Positions 1 through 9,347 of a stretch of DNA of 64,000 bases are shown here, piece by piece. The DNA lies in assembly GCA_913060495.1 (NCBI GenBank), contig CAJXRP010000017.1, positions 1-64,000 on the forward strand, read 5' to 3'. A model generated the notes under the pieces. The model saw only the letters and a program-made list of their open reading frames with translations, searched no databases and had not been told where the DNA came from. The stretch's first letter is position 1. Each line of letters starts with the position of its first letter. The translations under genes were made by a program, and so were the position numbers. The DNA comes from an uncultured Gammaproteobacteria bacterium (GTDB lineage: Bacteria; Pseudomonadota; Gammaproteobacteria; Pseudomonadales; Pseudohongiellaceae).

Positions 1-1051
1 CGATGAATTTCAAGATAGCTATTTCTTTACTGGCAATAGCGGCGAGACGATAGTACTAGACCTGACCGCCAGTGAATTCGATACCGTACTCAACCTACAG
101 TCCCCTTCCGGCGAATTATTCGAGAACGATGATTATCAAGGCAGCACGGACCAGTCACAAATACAGCTGACTCTGCAAGAGTCTGGTCGCTATCGCATTC
201 TCGTATCATCCTATAGCAGCGGCGAAACAGGCGACTATCAGCTTGCCGTTCGCTCCGCCGAAGCTCTCAGTTCGGTTGCCAGCAGCGCCTCTTCCGGCTC
301 GCAAGTGTATGGCATATTTGCCGGAATAGCCGACTATCCCGGCACTGGTAACGATCTAGATTTAACTGATCAGGACGCGATCCGCGCTCGTGATGCACTG
401 ATAGCTGGGGCTGGCATGAATGCCAATAATGCCTATACGCTGCTTAATGACGATGCCACCGGGGACAATTTTCGCGCAGCCCTGAGCAACATCAATGCAG
501 ACATAGGCGCTGACGACACCCTAGTGATTTTCTATTCGGGTCACGGCGATCGAGTGCCACGAGCGTCTGGCCCAGACAGTTCCGACCCTGATGGGCTAGA
601 TGAAACTATCGAACTCTATGATGGCCCAATGTTGGATGATGAATTGGCCGCCCTGTTGGACAACAGCAATGCCGGCACTATTTTATTAGTGATGGATTCC
701 TGCTTTAGCGGCGGCTTCTCGAAGGATATCGTTTCCAGACCTGGCCGCATGGGCCTGTTCTCCTCCGAAGAAGATGTTACTTCACAGGTTGCTTTCAAAT
801 TTCAAGCTGGAGGCTATCTTTCTGTCTTCTTCGACGAGGCAATTCGAGAAGGCTACGCAGATAGAGATGAGAATGGCGAAGTGACAGCTATTGAACTCAG
901 CCAGTATTTACACGGACGCTATCGAGCCGATGTGAAATCTCTAGGCACTACCAGCTATGTGCGAACCTCTGGACCCCAGTCGGCCTACCAACACCTAGTT
1001 GTAGATCGCGGCGGTGTCGGCCCCTATAACGTACTATTCAATAGAAACTAA
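1..1051 (+). CDS. Caspase-family (C14) peptidase with PPC domain, 5' partial
   Basis: The frame is open from the left edge (first full codon at position 2), so the start lies outside the window and the GTG at 305 is internal. The visible 349 residues begin with a beta-rich stretch typical of bacterial pre-peptidase C-terminal (PPC) domains, then a Ser/Ala linker, then a caspase fold. The catalytic dyad is visible: His at 542-544 in YSGHGD and Cys at 701-703 in MDSCFSGG. A canonical EF-hand loop (DRDENGEVTAIE, 860-895) sits near the C-terminus, which suggests calcium binding. Metacaspases cleave after Arg or Lys. The PPC domain implies a secreted or periplasmic protein. The substrate is unknown. 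The family call is firm and the role is inferred. Confidence 0.85.
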   Translation, partial: DEFQDSYFFTGNSGETIVLDLTASEFDTVLNLQSPSGELFENDDYQGSTDQSQIQLTLQESGRYRILVSSYSSGETGDYQLAVRSAEALSSVASSASSGSQVYGIFAGIADYPGTGNDLDLTDQDAIRARDALIAGAGMNANNAYTLLNDDATGDNFRAALSNINADIGADDTLVIFYSGHGDRVPRASGPDSSDPDGLDETIELYDGPMLDDELAALLDNSNAGTILLVMDSCFSGGFSKDIVSRPGRMGLFSSEEDVTSQVAFKFQAGGYLSVFFDEAIREGYADRDENGEVTAIELSQYLHGRYRADVKSLGTTSYVRTSGPQSAYQHLVVDRGGVGPYNVLFNRN

Positions 1052-1072
1052 CCGAGAAACTGAGAACCGCAG

Positions 1073-2695
1073 CTACCGGGCCAAGACCTTAAATACAGGG
1101 TACTTGGCCGATGTTGAGTTTTCTAACTCTCGTTCCAAATAGTCATCGAACAGATTCCAATAAGCCAGACCATCGTCAGCCTCGGGCTCTAACAGATAAA
1201 AAATCAGGTTCGCTAGTCGATTGTTCATGGCTACATAATAATCGCCTGCCGAAAAACTCTTTACCTCAGACTCAAAAGACCCAAGTAGGCGCGAATTTCG
1301 GTGATTGTTCTGAACGAAGTTTTGCTTCTCGATCTCTGTAACTCTAAAACTCTCTCCGCTGAATTCCTGATCTTGACCCAGCCTACTCACCTCGACTCCA
1401 TGCTGGCCTAACTTCGCCGCGAGCACTTCGAAATCCGCAGGAAACACATAGGCCACGGGCACTGTAGCCGACTTGACCGCCTCGAATGCATTGAAATTCT
1501 GCACCCCTTTGATCTCAACAATCTCCGAACTACGCACAAATTTCTGACTGCCATCGTCAGCGATATAGGGAATATATTTGTAACTCAACAAATCTAGCGG
1601 CTCTTCCAACGCTACCATTTCAAACTGAACGCCATTCTGATAACTGCCTGCGCTCAGTTCTATTTGCTCCACGACACGCATATCTGCTTGACGATTTATT
1701 TCTCGGATCTCACTTGCATGGGCATTTGAATATTCAAGTATTTCGTTGACGAAGGCATTCGCCGCGTGGACCCTTTTATAGAATCGATCGTGCGCAAAAG
1801 TCTCGCTCAATATCGCCATTCGATTTCGCAGCCCCATATTATTTGTTAGGTAACGCGGAGCATGATGATAGGTTCGCAACTCAGTGGGCGGCCAATCGCG
1901 GTAATCGAAGCCGCCATACCAATTGAAATCTAAGTTGAACTTTTCTTTCACCGACTGACGTATCGCCGGCAACATGACTTCGCTAGTGTAATCTGACGGC
2001 GCGGCATCCCCAGCCGTATGATAGGAAGGCGCATAGGTGAGCGAGTAGCCATGCCAAGTGCCATTGGTTGTGTGTAGATCCACAAACAGATCCGGATCCC
2101 AGCGCTGGATGACATTTTCATACAGCGCCGCCGTCTCGATGGTATCGATGATCATGCCGTCGCGATTGAGATCGTAGCCGTGTGCGCTACGCTGTCCTGC
2201 AAGTAAAGGGCTCATTTCTTGTGAGGGACGCGAGTCGTCAGTCATCTGATCGTTTCCGTCAGAATTGTAGACAGGTAGAAACAGAACTATCTGGTTTTCT
2301 AAGAAGTGCTTTTTGTCGCCGAGTAAAATTTCCCGCATCGCGATCAGACTAGCTTCCTTTCCCTCGATTTCTCCACCGTGAATATTGCCTTGTATATAGA
2401 CCACTAACTTTCCTGAATCCCTCGCCGCCTCAGGCGTTCTTATAGGCGGATCGGCCAGCACTAGTAACGGCACATTTTTGCCTTCCAGACTGGTTACTAG
2501 TGTTTCTCGATGCAGTAACTCACTACTCGCTTGCAGCGCATCCACCACTGACAAAACTTCGGCAAATGTGGAAGTGCGTTCGTAGTTACTCAACTCCGCC
2601 GCGGTAATCATCTCCTCAGAAAAGCCACTATCCTGAGCATTGGCAATTGTTTGGCAGGCCAAGCCGACCAAAAAAGGGAAAATCAGTTGTTTCAT
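1073..2695 (-). CDS. Secreted M14-family zinc carboxypeptidase-like protein
   Basis: 540 residues starting with a Sec signal peptide (about 1-20, cleavage near ANA-QD). The M14 zinc site is readable: H106 and E109 in IHGGEIEG, and H208 in VDLHTTNG. E298 in ILSETFAHD is a good candidate for the general base. The region after about 350 is beta-rich and not assigned. M14 enzymes remove C-terminal residues from peptides or hydrolyse peptidoglycan stems. The substrate cannot be read here. The gene is convergent with the caspase gene, with only 21 bp between stops, and divergent from the molybdenum hydroxylase operon. A periplasmic or extracellular peptide-scavenging role is inferred from the signal peptide. 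Confidence 0.85.
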   Translation of the reverse strand: MKQLIFPFLVGLACQTIANAQDSGFSEEMITAAELSNYERTSTFAEVLSVVDALQASSELLHRETLVTSLEGKNVPLLVLADPPIRTPEAARDSGKLVVYIQGNIHGGEIEGKEASLIAMREILLGDKKHFLENQIVLFLPVYNSDGNDQMTDDSRPSQEMSPLLAGQRSAHGYDLNRDGMIIDTIETAALYENVIQRWDPDLFVDLHTTNGTWHGYSLTYAPSYHTAGDAAPSDYTSEVMLPAIRQSVKEKFNLDFNWYGGFDYRDWPPTELRTYHHAPRYLTNNMGLRNRMAILSETFAHDRFYKRVHAANAFVNEILEYSNAHASEIREINRQADMRVVEQIELSAGSYQNGVQFEMVALEEPLDLLSYKYIPYIADDGSQKFVRSSEIVEIKGVQNFNAFEAVKSATVPVAYVFPADFEVLAAKLGQHGVEVSRLGQDQEFSGESFRVTEIEKQNFVQNNHRNSRLLGSFESEVKSFSAGDYYVAMNNRLANLIFYLLEPEADDGLAYWNLFDDYLERELENSTSAKYPVFKVLAR

Positions 2696-3039
2696 TCTCT
2701 ATTTCCAAACTGCGGTGAAGTGAATTTTAAGGGCTGTATAGCCCGTTACTCGAAAGGCCCAGCCATAGGAAAGCTAGTCTAGCGATGCCCATAGTGCAAG
2801 CCAAATCCACCCCCCATAGGCGTCCAATCCTGCCGCCCATCATGAAGCTATTTAGCGAGCCATTATTGTTTTTGTGACAGTGTGTAACTTTTACCGAGCA
2901 TTCAGTCGGAGACTCCCGTATTTCGTGCCTTTGAGAGGAGCTAACTTGCGCCCAGATGTTGCTTTTTAAAGCGAAAACTAATAGCCTCGTTGGTAGCTAA
3001 GCTAGTGATAAATAGGCGCGCAAATTGTAAGGATTTAGC
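2696..3039. other. Intergenic region between divergent genes
   Basis: 344 bp between the M14 peptidase and the molybdenum hydroxylase operon. It must hold both promoters, but I see no pair of -35/-10 elements I would defend. Two short inverted repeats are present, GGGCT/AGCCC at 2731-2744 and GCTTT/AAAGC at 2961-2972. No small ORF with a convincing ribosome binding site is seen. Confidence 0.5.
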
Positions 3040-3663
3040 GTGTATTCAAAATCAACAAAAAACGGAGCAATGTCAGTGAAATCCAAACTCACACGCAGAC
3101 GTTTTATCAAGGGAGTTATTTTCTCAGGTGCCGCCGCTACAACTGGCACGGGAATCTACCTCGCAGCAAATGCCCAATCTGGACAATCTGCTGCCGAACG
3201 CTTGGTAACACTCAACATTAACGGTCGCGAGCGACGCGTTGATGTACTACCAATGGAAACACTCGCCAATACCCTGCGCTACAAGCTGAATATGACCGGC
3301 ACCAAGATCGGTTGTAACCGCGGCGAATGTGGCGCCTGTACTGTATTGATCGATGGCGTCCCTAACTACGCATGCTCTGTGCTTACACAGAACGTAAAAG
3401 ACAAAGCAATCGTGTCCATCGAAGGCGTTAAGGAAACCGATGGAACATTGCATGCTGTCCAGCAGGCTTTCATTGCAGAAAACGCTCCCCAGTGTGGATT
3501 TTGCACACCGGGCCAGGTGATGTCGGCAGTGGCCTTGCTCAACAGCAACCCACGCCCGACCAAAACGGAGGCCGCCGCAGCAATGTCAGGAAATCTCTGC
3601 CGCTGTGGAGCTTATGAACATTATCTTAATGGCGTGATGCGCGCCTCGGGGCAATTAGCATGA
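3040..3663 (+). CDS. Tat-exported [2Fe-2S] subunit of aldehyde oxidoreductase (PaoA-like)
   Basis: 207 residues. The N-terminus carries a twin-arginine motif (TRRRFIKG, Arg19-20) and a hydrophobic stretch ending near ANAQS, so the assembled enzyme should be periplasmic. Two [2Fe-2S] cluster motifs follow: a plant-ferredoxin type (C92, C97, C100, C112) and a helical type (C152, C155, C187, C189). This is the small electron-transfer subunit of the xanthine dehydrogenase family. The GTG start at 3040 has AAGGA six bases upstream. An ATG at 3070 is an alternative that keeps the Tat motif. The stop overlaps the start of the next gene (ATGA). The closest well-known relative by architecture is E. 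coli PaoA (YagT). Confidence 0.88.
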   Translation: MYSKSTKNGAMSVKSKLTRRRFIKGVIFSGAAATTGTGIYLAANAQSGQSAAERLVTLNINGRERRVDVLPMETLANTLRYKLNMTGTKIGCNRGECGACTVLIDGVPNYACSVLTQNVKDKAIVSIEGVKETDGTLHAVQQAFIAENAPQCGFCTPGQVMSAVALLNSNPRPTKTEAAAAMSGNLCRCGAYEHYLNGVMRASGQLA

Positions 3664-6095
3664 GTACTCATATAGGTAAAGATTTCACACCACCAGACAT
3701 AGCCGGCAAGGTAACTGGTGAGATTAAGTATGCTGAAGACTATAAGCGAGAAGGCATGGTCTTCGCCCGTTTACTAACTAGCCCTATGCCAAGTGGCCGA
3801 GTAGTAAGCATAGATACCTCCGAAGCATTGCGCATGGACGGCGTTATCGGTGTATTCACCGCAGACGACTTACCGCCTGTACCACCGCCGGGAAATCCGG
3901 CACTGGCTTCGGAATATGTCACTTACGTCGGACAGCCAATCCTAGCTGTCGCAGCGATCACTGAAGAGATCGCCGAATCGGCTATCGACAAGATCCGCAT
4001 CGACTTTGAACGCCGTGATTTCGTCGTAGACCCTCTCGAGAGCCTTAGCCCAGGTGGCAGCAATGCCTATCCCGAAGGCAACGTTCTAGTGCGGACTCGC
4101 GAAGAAGGACCTGAAGGCGCACCAATCGTAGGTGCTGAGATTCGCGACATTAAGTGGCCACAATCTGCTATCGACGCAATCAAATCAGGTAGCGAGCCAG
4201 TCGGTGGCGAGTTCACAACTGAATGGGCATTCGGCGACCTTGATGCTGGCTTCGCAGATGCGGCGCAAATCATCGAAGAGCCTTTCGTCACAATCGGCTA
4301 CCCTCACCATTCTCTAGAAGCCAGAACAGGTATGGCTTATTGGGAAAATGGCAAATGCTATTTCCATGGTTCTTCACAGAGTCAGAGTGCTAACAATGCT
4401 GGTCTGGCCAGAATGTTAGGCATCGATTTGGCAGACCTGGTATTTATCAATGAAGCCACTGGTGGTGGTTTTGGTTCCAAGATCGGTCCTTACCCGTTCA
4501 TGGCAATTACCGGTAACTTCGCTCGCGTCCTCAATCGCCCAGTTCAACTGCGCATCACTCGTGAGCAAGAGTTCTACATCGGCTCAGCACGCTCCGGCAT
4601 GCAAGGTTGGATCAAAGTTGGCGTTAAGGAAAACGGCAAGGTATCTGCAGTAGACCTCGTTATCGTGAACGATGGCGGCGCCACCGGCGGTGGTAGCGGC
4701 AACTCATCGGCACAACACGTTACTGTGGCTTATCAGCCTGAGAACATGCGTTATCGCGGTATTTCCGTTTATACCAACACAACGCCTCGTGGCGCACAGC
4801 GCGGACCGGGTCAGAATGAAATGGCGGCAGTACTCGCGCCAATGACTGACAAGGCAGCAAAAGCAGTCGGCATGGACAGAGTCGCCTTCCGCAAAGTTAA
4901 CGTACTCGACAGCAATGGTTTCCAGGGCGGCAGTCAGGGCCCAGTAACCAGCGCCTTCGTACGCGAAGCTCTGGATCAAGGAGCACGGACTTTCGGCTGG
5001 GATGAAAAACTCGCCTTACCGAAGCAGAACGGCAGCAAGGTTCGCGGCGTAGGTGTAGGTATCGGCTATCACGGTGCTGGCGGCAGAGGCTATGACGGCC
5101 TTGTTCGCATTGCTCCAGACGGCAGACTACATATCCACAGCGGTGTCGGTAACCTAGGAACCTATTCTTATGCCGGTACCTGTCGCGCTGCGGCGGAAGC
5201 CTTGCAAGTTCCTTGGGAGCGTTGCGAGATTGTCCACGGCAGATCAGACAAGCATCTGCCTCACAGTTCAGGTCAGGGCGGTTCTAATACCATCTTCACC
5301 CACACTCGAACTAACTGGGTAGCGGCACAGGACGCAATCACCAAACTCAAAGAAATCGCAGCTACCGACCTCGGTGGTACAGCTGATGACTATGTGATCG
5401 GTGACGAGCGCGTTTATAACAGCAGCGATTCCAGTATTGGACTCACCTATGCACAAGCTGCACAACGTGCAATGGAGCTTGGTGGAAAGTATAGCGGCCA
5501 GGAATATCCTGACGATATCAACCCACTGACCCAGCTTGCTGTTCAAGGCCTCGCCGGTAGCGGATTGATCGGTGTTGCTAAAGACAATATCCCAGGTCAG
5601 GGCCAACCTCCTGGCGTCGTTGTCGGTTTCTGCGAAATCGAAATGGACAAGGACACTGGCAAGTTCGAAATCTTGGACTACACTGCGATAGCCGACTGCG
5701 GCACCGTGGTTCATCCTAAGAACTTCGACAATGCCATGCGCGGTGGCGCCGTTTGGGGTGTAGGTCTAGCCTCTCTAGAGCGTCATGTTTATGACCCGCA
5801 GAACGGACTACCGGCCAACACTGGCTTGTACCAGAACAAACCACCCACGTATTTGGATGTAAATACAAATACGAAGATGGGCGGCGTGAATATCCCAGAT
5901 CCACAGAATCCAACTGGCGGACGCGGCATCGGTGAGCCAACGCAGGGTGCTTCGGCAGCTGCATTGTCAAGCGCCATTGCCGACGCCTTGGATGGTCACC
6001 TGTTTAACACAGCGCCGACCACGACGGATATGATCGTAAATCACTTGGCTGGTAACACGTACAGTACCAAGTCCCTTAAAACTAACACTTTCTAG
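3660..6095 (+). CDS. Molybdopterin-binding subunit of aldehyde oxidoreductase (PaoC-like)
   Basis: 811 residues. The N-terminal third is the aldehyde oxidase/xanthine dehydrogenase a/b hammerhead domain and the rest is the molybdopterin-binding region. GGGFGSK (about 268-274) and RGPGQNE match molybdopterin-contacting loops. E759 in GGRGIGEPTQG corresponds to the catalytic glutamate of the family. The subunit has no signal of its own, so it is presumably carried to the periplasm with the Tat-tagged Fe-S subunit. It overlaps the upstream gene by 4 bp. The family oxidises aldehydes or N-heterocycles with water as oxygen donor. Aromatic aldehydes are plausible from the PaoABC resemblance, but the substrate is not proven. 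No XdhC/PaoD-type maturation gene is seen in the window. Confidence 0.88.
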   Translation: MSTHIGKDFTPPDIAGKVTGEIKYAEDYKREGMVFARLLTSPMPSGRVVSIDTSEALRMDGVIGVFTADDLPPVPPPGNPALASEYVTYVGQPILAVAAITEEIAESAIDKIRIDFERRDFVVDPLESLSPGGSNAYPEGNVLVRTREEGPEGAPIVGAEIRDIKWPQSAIDAIKSGSEPVGGEFTTEWAFGDLDAGFADAAQIIEEPFVTIGYPHHSLEARTGMAYWENGKCYFHGSSQSQSANNAGLARMLGIDLADLVFINEATGGGFGSKIGPYPFMAITGNFARVLNRPVQLRITREQEFYIGSARSGMQGWIKVGVKENGKVSAVDLVIVNDGGATGGGSGNSSAQHVTVAYQPENMRYRGISVYTNTTPRGAQRGPGQNEMAAVLAPMTDKAAKAVGMDRVAFRKVNVLDSNGFQGGSQGPVTSAFVREALDQGARTFGWDEKLALPKQNGSKVRGVGVGIGYHGAGGRGYDGLVRIAPDGRLHIHSGVGNLGTYSYAGTCRAAAEALQVPWERCEIVHGRSDKHLPHSSGQGGSNTIFTHTRTNWVAAQDAITKLKEIAATDLGGTADDYVIGDERVYNSSDSSIGLTYAQAAQRAMELGGKYSGQEYPDDINPLTQLAVQGLAGSGLIGVAKDNIPGQGQPPGVVVGFCEIEMDKDTGKFEILDYTAIADCGTVVHPKNFDNAMRGGAVWGVGLASLERHVYDPQNGLPANTGLYQNKPPTYLDVNTNTKMGGVNIPDPQNPTGGRGIGEPTQGASAAALSSAIADALDGHLFNTAPTTTDMIVNHLAGNTYSTKSLKTNTF

Positions 6096-6104
6096 AGGTT
6101 ATCT

Positions 6105-7094
6105 ATGCCATCTCATGACGTAATGCCTAATATGGAACTGTACCAACCGGTACAGGTAGAAGATGCCCTAGCTATAGCCGATCGGCTCGCCGATAGAGGC
6201 TGGTTAGTTGGGGGCGGCCAGGATACTTATGGCTGGTTGAAGGATAGAGCAAAAGACTCGGACGCACTGATCGACCTAAGTGCTATCGAATCACTCCGTG
6301 GTGTTCGCGAGACTGCGGACGGTATCGAAATCGGCGCTCTTACCACACTCACAGAAGTTGCTACTAACAGCGTTATTCAGGATAAATTTTCCCTGTTATC
6401 GCAGGCAGCTGGCGTAGTGGCAAGCCCACAGATTCGCAACATCGGTACACTTGGCGGCAATGTCTCACAAGACGTGCGCTGCTGGTACTACCGCCGCGGC
6501 CTGTCTTGCTATCGAGCCGGCGGTAACTTGTGCTACGCAGACACACCTCAAGGCATGAACCGCGATCACTCGTTGTTTGAAACTAGCCGCTGTGTTGCTG
6601 CTAGCCCTTCAGATACTGCACCTGCCCTAGTAGCACTAGATGCCACTATGGTGATTCGCAGCCTAGACGGCGAACGCACACTTGCTGCTGAGGACTACTT
6701 CGTTGGCCCAGCTAACGATATCGAGAGCACGACTGCTCTGCGCACAGGTGAGATTCTGACTACTGTTAGAATCCCAAACACTTGGGCCAATGCATCGTTC
6801 TACTTCGAGAAAGTCGCAGACAGAAACGTATGGGATTTCTCTCTCGTTAACGTTGCAGCTGCCTTCAAGGTTAGCGGTGGCCTTGTAGAAGATTCTCGCA
6901 TCGTTTGTGGAGCCGTACAGTGCACACCACGTCGCGTCACTAACGTGGAGAATGCAATTCGAGGCCAAGCGAAGAATACTGCAACCGCAGAATCTGTCGC
7001 CGCGATGGCTACCGATGGCGCCCGCGCACTAGCGCACAATGGATTTAAAATCCCATTGATGCAGAACCTAGTAAAGCGAGCAATTAGCGCCTAG
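6105..7094 (+). CDS. FAD-binding subunit of aldehyde oxidoreductase (PaoB-like), probable [4Fe-4S]
   Basis: 329 residues with the FAD-binding fold of CO dehydrogenase/xanthine dehydrogenase medium subunits (GGGQD at 37-40 and IGTLGGN near 113-119). An insertion with four cysteines, C126, C135, C143 and C163, lies directly after the GGN loop. That arrangement is known from E. coli PaoB and 4-hydroxybenzoyl-CoA reductase beta subunits, where it binds a [4Fe-4S] cluster. Electrons would flow from molybdenum through the [2Fe-2S] clusters to FAD. Gene order here is Fe-S, Mo, FAD, whereas E. coli has Fe-S, FAD, Mo. It starts 9 bp after the large subunit with AGAGG upstream and is followed by a strong terminator, so it ends the operon. 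Confidence 0.87.
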   Translation: MPSHDVMPNMELYQPVQVEDALAIADRLADRGWLVGGGQDTYGWLKDRAKDSDALIDLSAIESLRGVRETADGIEIGALTTLTEVATNSVIQDKFSLLSQAAGVVASPQIRNIGTLGGNVSQDVRCWYYRRGLSCYRAGGNLCYADTPQGMNRDHSLFETSRCVAASPSDTAPALVALDATMVIRSLDGERTLAAEDYFVGPANDIESTTALRTGEILTTVRIPNTWANASFYFEKVADRNVWDFSLVNVAAAFKVSGGLVEDSRIVCGAVQCTPRRVTNVENAIRGQAKNTATAESVAAMATDGARALAHNGFKIPLMQNLVKRAISA

Positions 7095-7130
7095 GCTCTT
7101 TGGTTCTTCTGAACTTAAGAGATTACAAAT

Positions 7131-7169
7131 AAGAGGGGTGCGATCCTATTGATCGCACCCCTCTTTTTT
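7131..7169 (+). terminator. Rho-independent terminator of the molybdenum hydroxylase operon
   Basis: A perfect 15-bp stem (7131-7145 with 7151-7165) has a 5-base loop CTATT and runs into a T tract at 7164-7169. It lies 36 bp after the FAD subunit stop. The A-rich 5' side is too short for equally strong termination in the other direction. Confidence 0.92.
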
Positions 7170-7256
7170 GGCCTGAAAAAGAACTAATCGAAAACCTAGC
7201 GATTCTTCTTATAAAGTGCTTTCTTCCCCTACTTTTTCTGTTAACTTTTGTAAGTT

Positions 7257-8075
7257 ATGAAACCCTTTATCCGATTCGTCCAACTGGCACTTTGCTATTC
7301 CTTAGTCACGGCAGCTTCCGCCGCGGAAAATGTCACCTTCGCTGATGTGCTAGCGGTTCCCTACAATCAACCCAATGCCACCATTAGCTATGGTGCCGAT
7401 CAATTTCAGTTTGGCCAACTTTGGCTGCCCACCACTTCTCCAGCTAGAGCGAGTCTAGTTTTAATCCATGGAGGCTGCTGGCTGAATCAGTTCGATATCA
7501 CTTACAGTAATGGCCTAAGTTCCGCACTCGCCGATGCTGGGTTTGCAGTGTGGTCCTTAGAATATCGACGCACCGGTGACGAAGGCGGCGCCTGGCCAGG
7601 AACATTCGAAGACATAATCGCCGGCATAAATAGCCTGAATGACATAGCCGGTATAGATACAGAAAACTTAGCGCTGCTCGGACATTCGGCAGGTGGTCAC
7701 CTTGCACTACTTGCCGGTGCTCGATCCGAGCTTCTTGCTGTGCAGCCCGATCTAATTATAGGCTTGGCTGCTATATCCGATGTGGTGAGCTACGCTGCAG
7801 GCAGTAATACCTGCCAGGCCGCGACGCCTTTATTCATGGGTGGCGACGTTAGCGAGCAAGCGCAGGCATATTTCGATGCCAACCCCAGTAATCATGGTCT
7901 ACATGAGAACACAGTTCTGCTACAGGGGAATATTGACGAGATTGTCCCACTCTCACAGGCGACGCTGCCTGGGGCTAGGACAATTATTAGTGTAGGCGCA
8001 AGTCACTTCGACTGGGCTCATCCCAACACCCCCGCTTATCGTCGCCTTTTAGAAGTCCTCGATGAACACTTCTAG
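7257..8075 (+). CDS. Alpha/beta hydrolase, probable kynurenine formamidase (AFMID-like)
   Basis: 272 residues. It shows HGGCW (oxyanion motif, analogous to HGGYW of animal-type kynurenine formamidases), the nucleophile elbow GHSAGGH and a C-terminal catalytic His in GASHFDW. The last 14 bp overlap the kynureninase gene, so the pair is translationally coupled. That makes hydrolysis of N-formylkynurenine the best guess. The odd point is an apparent Sec signal peptide (first 22 residues, ending AASAAE), which would put the enzyme outside the cytoplasm while kynureninase has none. A general esterase role remains possible. Confidence 0.7.
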   Translation: MKPFIRFVQLALCYSLVTAASAAENVTFADVLAVPYNQPNATISYGADQFQFGQLWLPTTSPARASLVLIHGGCWLNQFDITYSNGLSSALADAGFAVWSLEYRRTGDEGGAWPGTFEDIIAGINSLNDIAGIDTENLALLGHSAGGHLALLAGARSELLAVQPDLIIGLAAISDVVSYAAGSNTCQAATPLFMGGDVSEQAQAYFDANPSNHGLHENTVLLQGNIDEIVPLSQATLPGARTIISVGASHFDWAHPNTPAYRRLLEVLDEHF

Positions 8076-9312
8076 TCCCTCACCACAGAACATAAAAGCA
8101 CTAGATCAATCCGACCCTCTTTTCTCCAAGCGGGATGAATTTCTTATCCCTGCAGATACCATCTATCTCAATGGTAACTCTCTAGGACCGCTGACAAAAT
8201 CTTCACAACAGCGTGCGCAGAAAGTTGTTAAAGAAGAATGGGGTGAGGACCTTATAGCGAGTTGGAATACACACGCATGGATTGAACTACCGTTCACTGC
8301 TGGCGAAAAGATAGCAAAACTGATTGGTGCCGCTGAAAACCAGCTCGTCTGCTGTGATTCTGTTTCAATAAATCTATTGAAGGTTCTCGCCAGTGCCTTG
8401 CAGATGCAAGTCTCGAGAAATATTATTCTGTCACAGGACGATAATTTCCCCACCGACCTGTATGTCACACAGGGTTTGGAGACGATGTTAGGTTCAGCTC
8501 GCTGTAAATTAAGAACTGTCGCAGAATCTAAACTCGCCCAAAATTTAGAGGAAGACGTCGCCGTCTTACTGCTAACTCAGGTAAATTTTCGCAACGGCGA
8601 CAAGCATGACATCCAGCGGCTCACATCCCTAGCCCACAAGAAAGGGATACTTGTGGTCTGGGACCTATCCCACAGTGTCGGCGTACTACCCTTACAATTG
8701 GATGACTGGGGCGTGGATTTTGCAGTTGGCTGCGGCTATAAGTACCTAAATGGAGGTCCTGGAGCGCCCGCCTTTATCTACGCAAACAAGAAACATCATG
8801 CCGTTATACGACAACCGGTTCAGGGTTGGATGGGGCATCGCGAACCATTTAGTTTCGACCCCGATTACAAGCATGCAGCAGGAGTCGCACAGTTCCTCAC
8901 CGGCACACCGCCGATTCTATCGCTAGCGGTATTGGACAGTGCACTGGAGGTCTTCAGCGACATCACAATTGCCGACATCAACAGCAAGGCCATGGCATTA
9001 TCCGAGCTATTTCTCGACCTAGTAAACAGTGATAATGAGTTGCAATGCCTAACTCTAGAATCCAAGGCGGATTCTGCATTGCGGGGAGCGCAGCTCGCAT
9101 TCTCACACCCAGATGCCTATGGCATCTGCCGCGCCCTGAATAAAGCTGGCGTCGTGGTAGATTTTCGCAGCCCAGATATTGTTCGCTTCGGCTTCTCACC
9201 CCTATTCCTAGGTTTCGAAGACGTCTGGCGAGCAATACAGATACTAAAGGCAATAATAAAAGACAAAACCTATCTGAATGATGAGTTTTCTCAAAGGCTC
9301 AGAGTAACGTAG
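8062..9312 (+). CDS. kynU: Kynureninase
   Basis: 416 residues, the usual length of bacterial kynureninases. It is a PLP-dependent fold-type I enzyme that cleaves kynurenine to anthranilate and alanine. The PLP lysine is K227 in GCGYKYLNGGPG, and the upstream DLSHSVG holds the PLP-pyridine Asp. N-terminal YLNGNSLGPL and the WGEDLIASW stretch are characteristic of the family. It is coupled to the upstream hydrolase by a 14-bp overlap. No tryptophan dioxygenase gene is seen in the window, so the first step of the pathway must be encoded elsewhere or kynurenines may be taken up. Confidence 0.9.
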   Translation: MNTSSPSPQNIKALDQSDPLFSKRDEFLIPADTIYLNGNSLGPLTKSSQQRAQKVVKEEWGEDLIASWNTHAWIELPFTAGEKIAKLIGAAENQLVCCDSVSINLLKVLASALQMQVSRNIILSQDDNFPTDLYVTQGLETMLGSARCKLRTVAESKLAQNLEEDVAVLLLTQVNFRNGDKHDIQRLTSLAHKKGILVVWDLSHSVGVLPLQLDDWGVDFAVGCGYKYLNGGPGAPAFIYANKKHHAVIRQPVQGWMGHREPFSFDPDYKHAAGVAQFLTGTPPILSLAVLDSALEVFSDITIADINSKAMALSELFLDLVNSDNELQCLTLESKADSALRGAQLAFSHPDAYGICRALNKAGVVVDFRSPDIVRFGFSPLFLGFEDVWRAIQILKAIIKDKTYLNDEFSQRLRVT

Positions 9313-9347
9313 CTGCACTAGAGCAGCTCTGCTACCGCTCTTCAGTT

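Noticed and set aside
7111..7122. Single ACTTAAGAG half-site before the terminator
   Set aside because: Only one half-site and positioned downstream of an operon, so it fits chance occurrence.
9309..9335. GTAGC...GCTAC and AGCTGC/GCAGCT hairpin after kynU
   Set aside because: It starts at the stop codon but has no T tract and competing pairings, so I do not call it a terminator.
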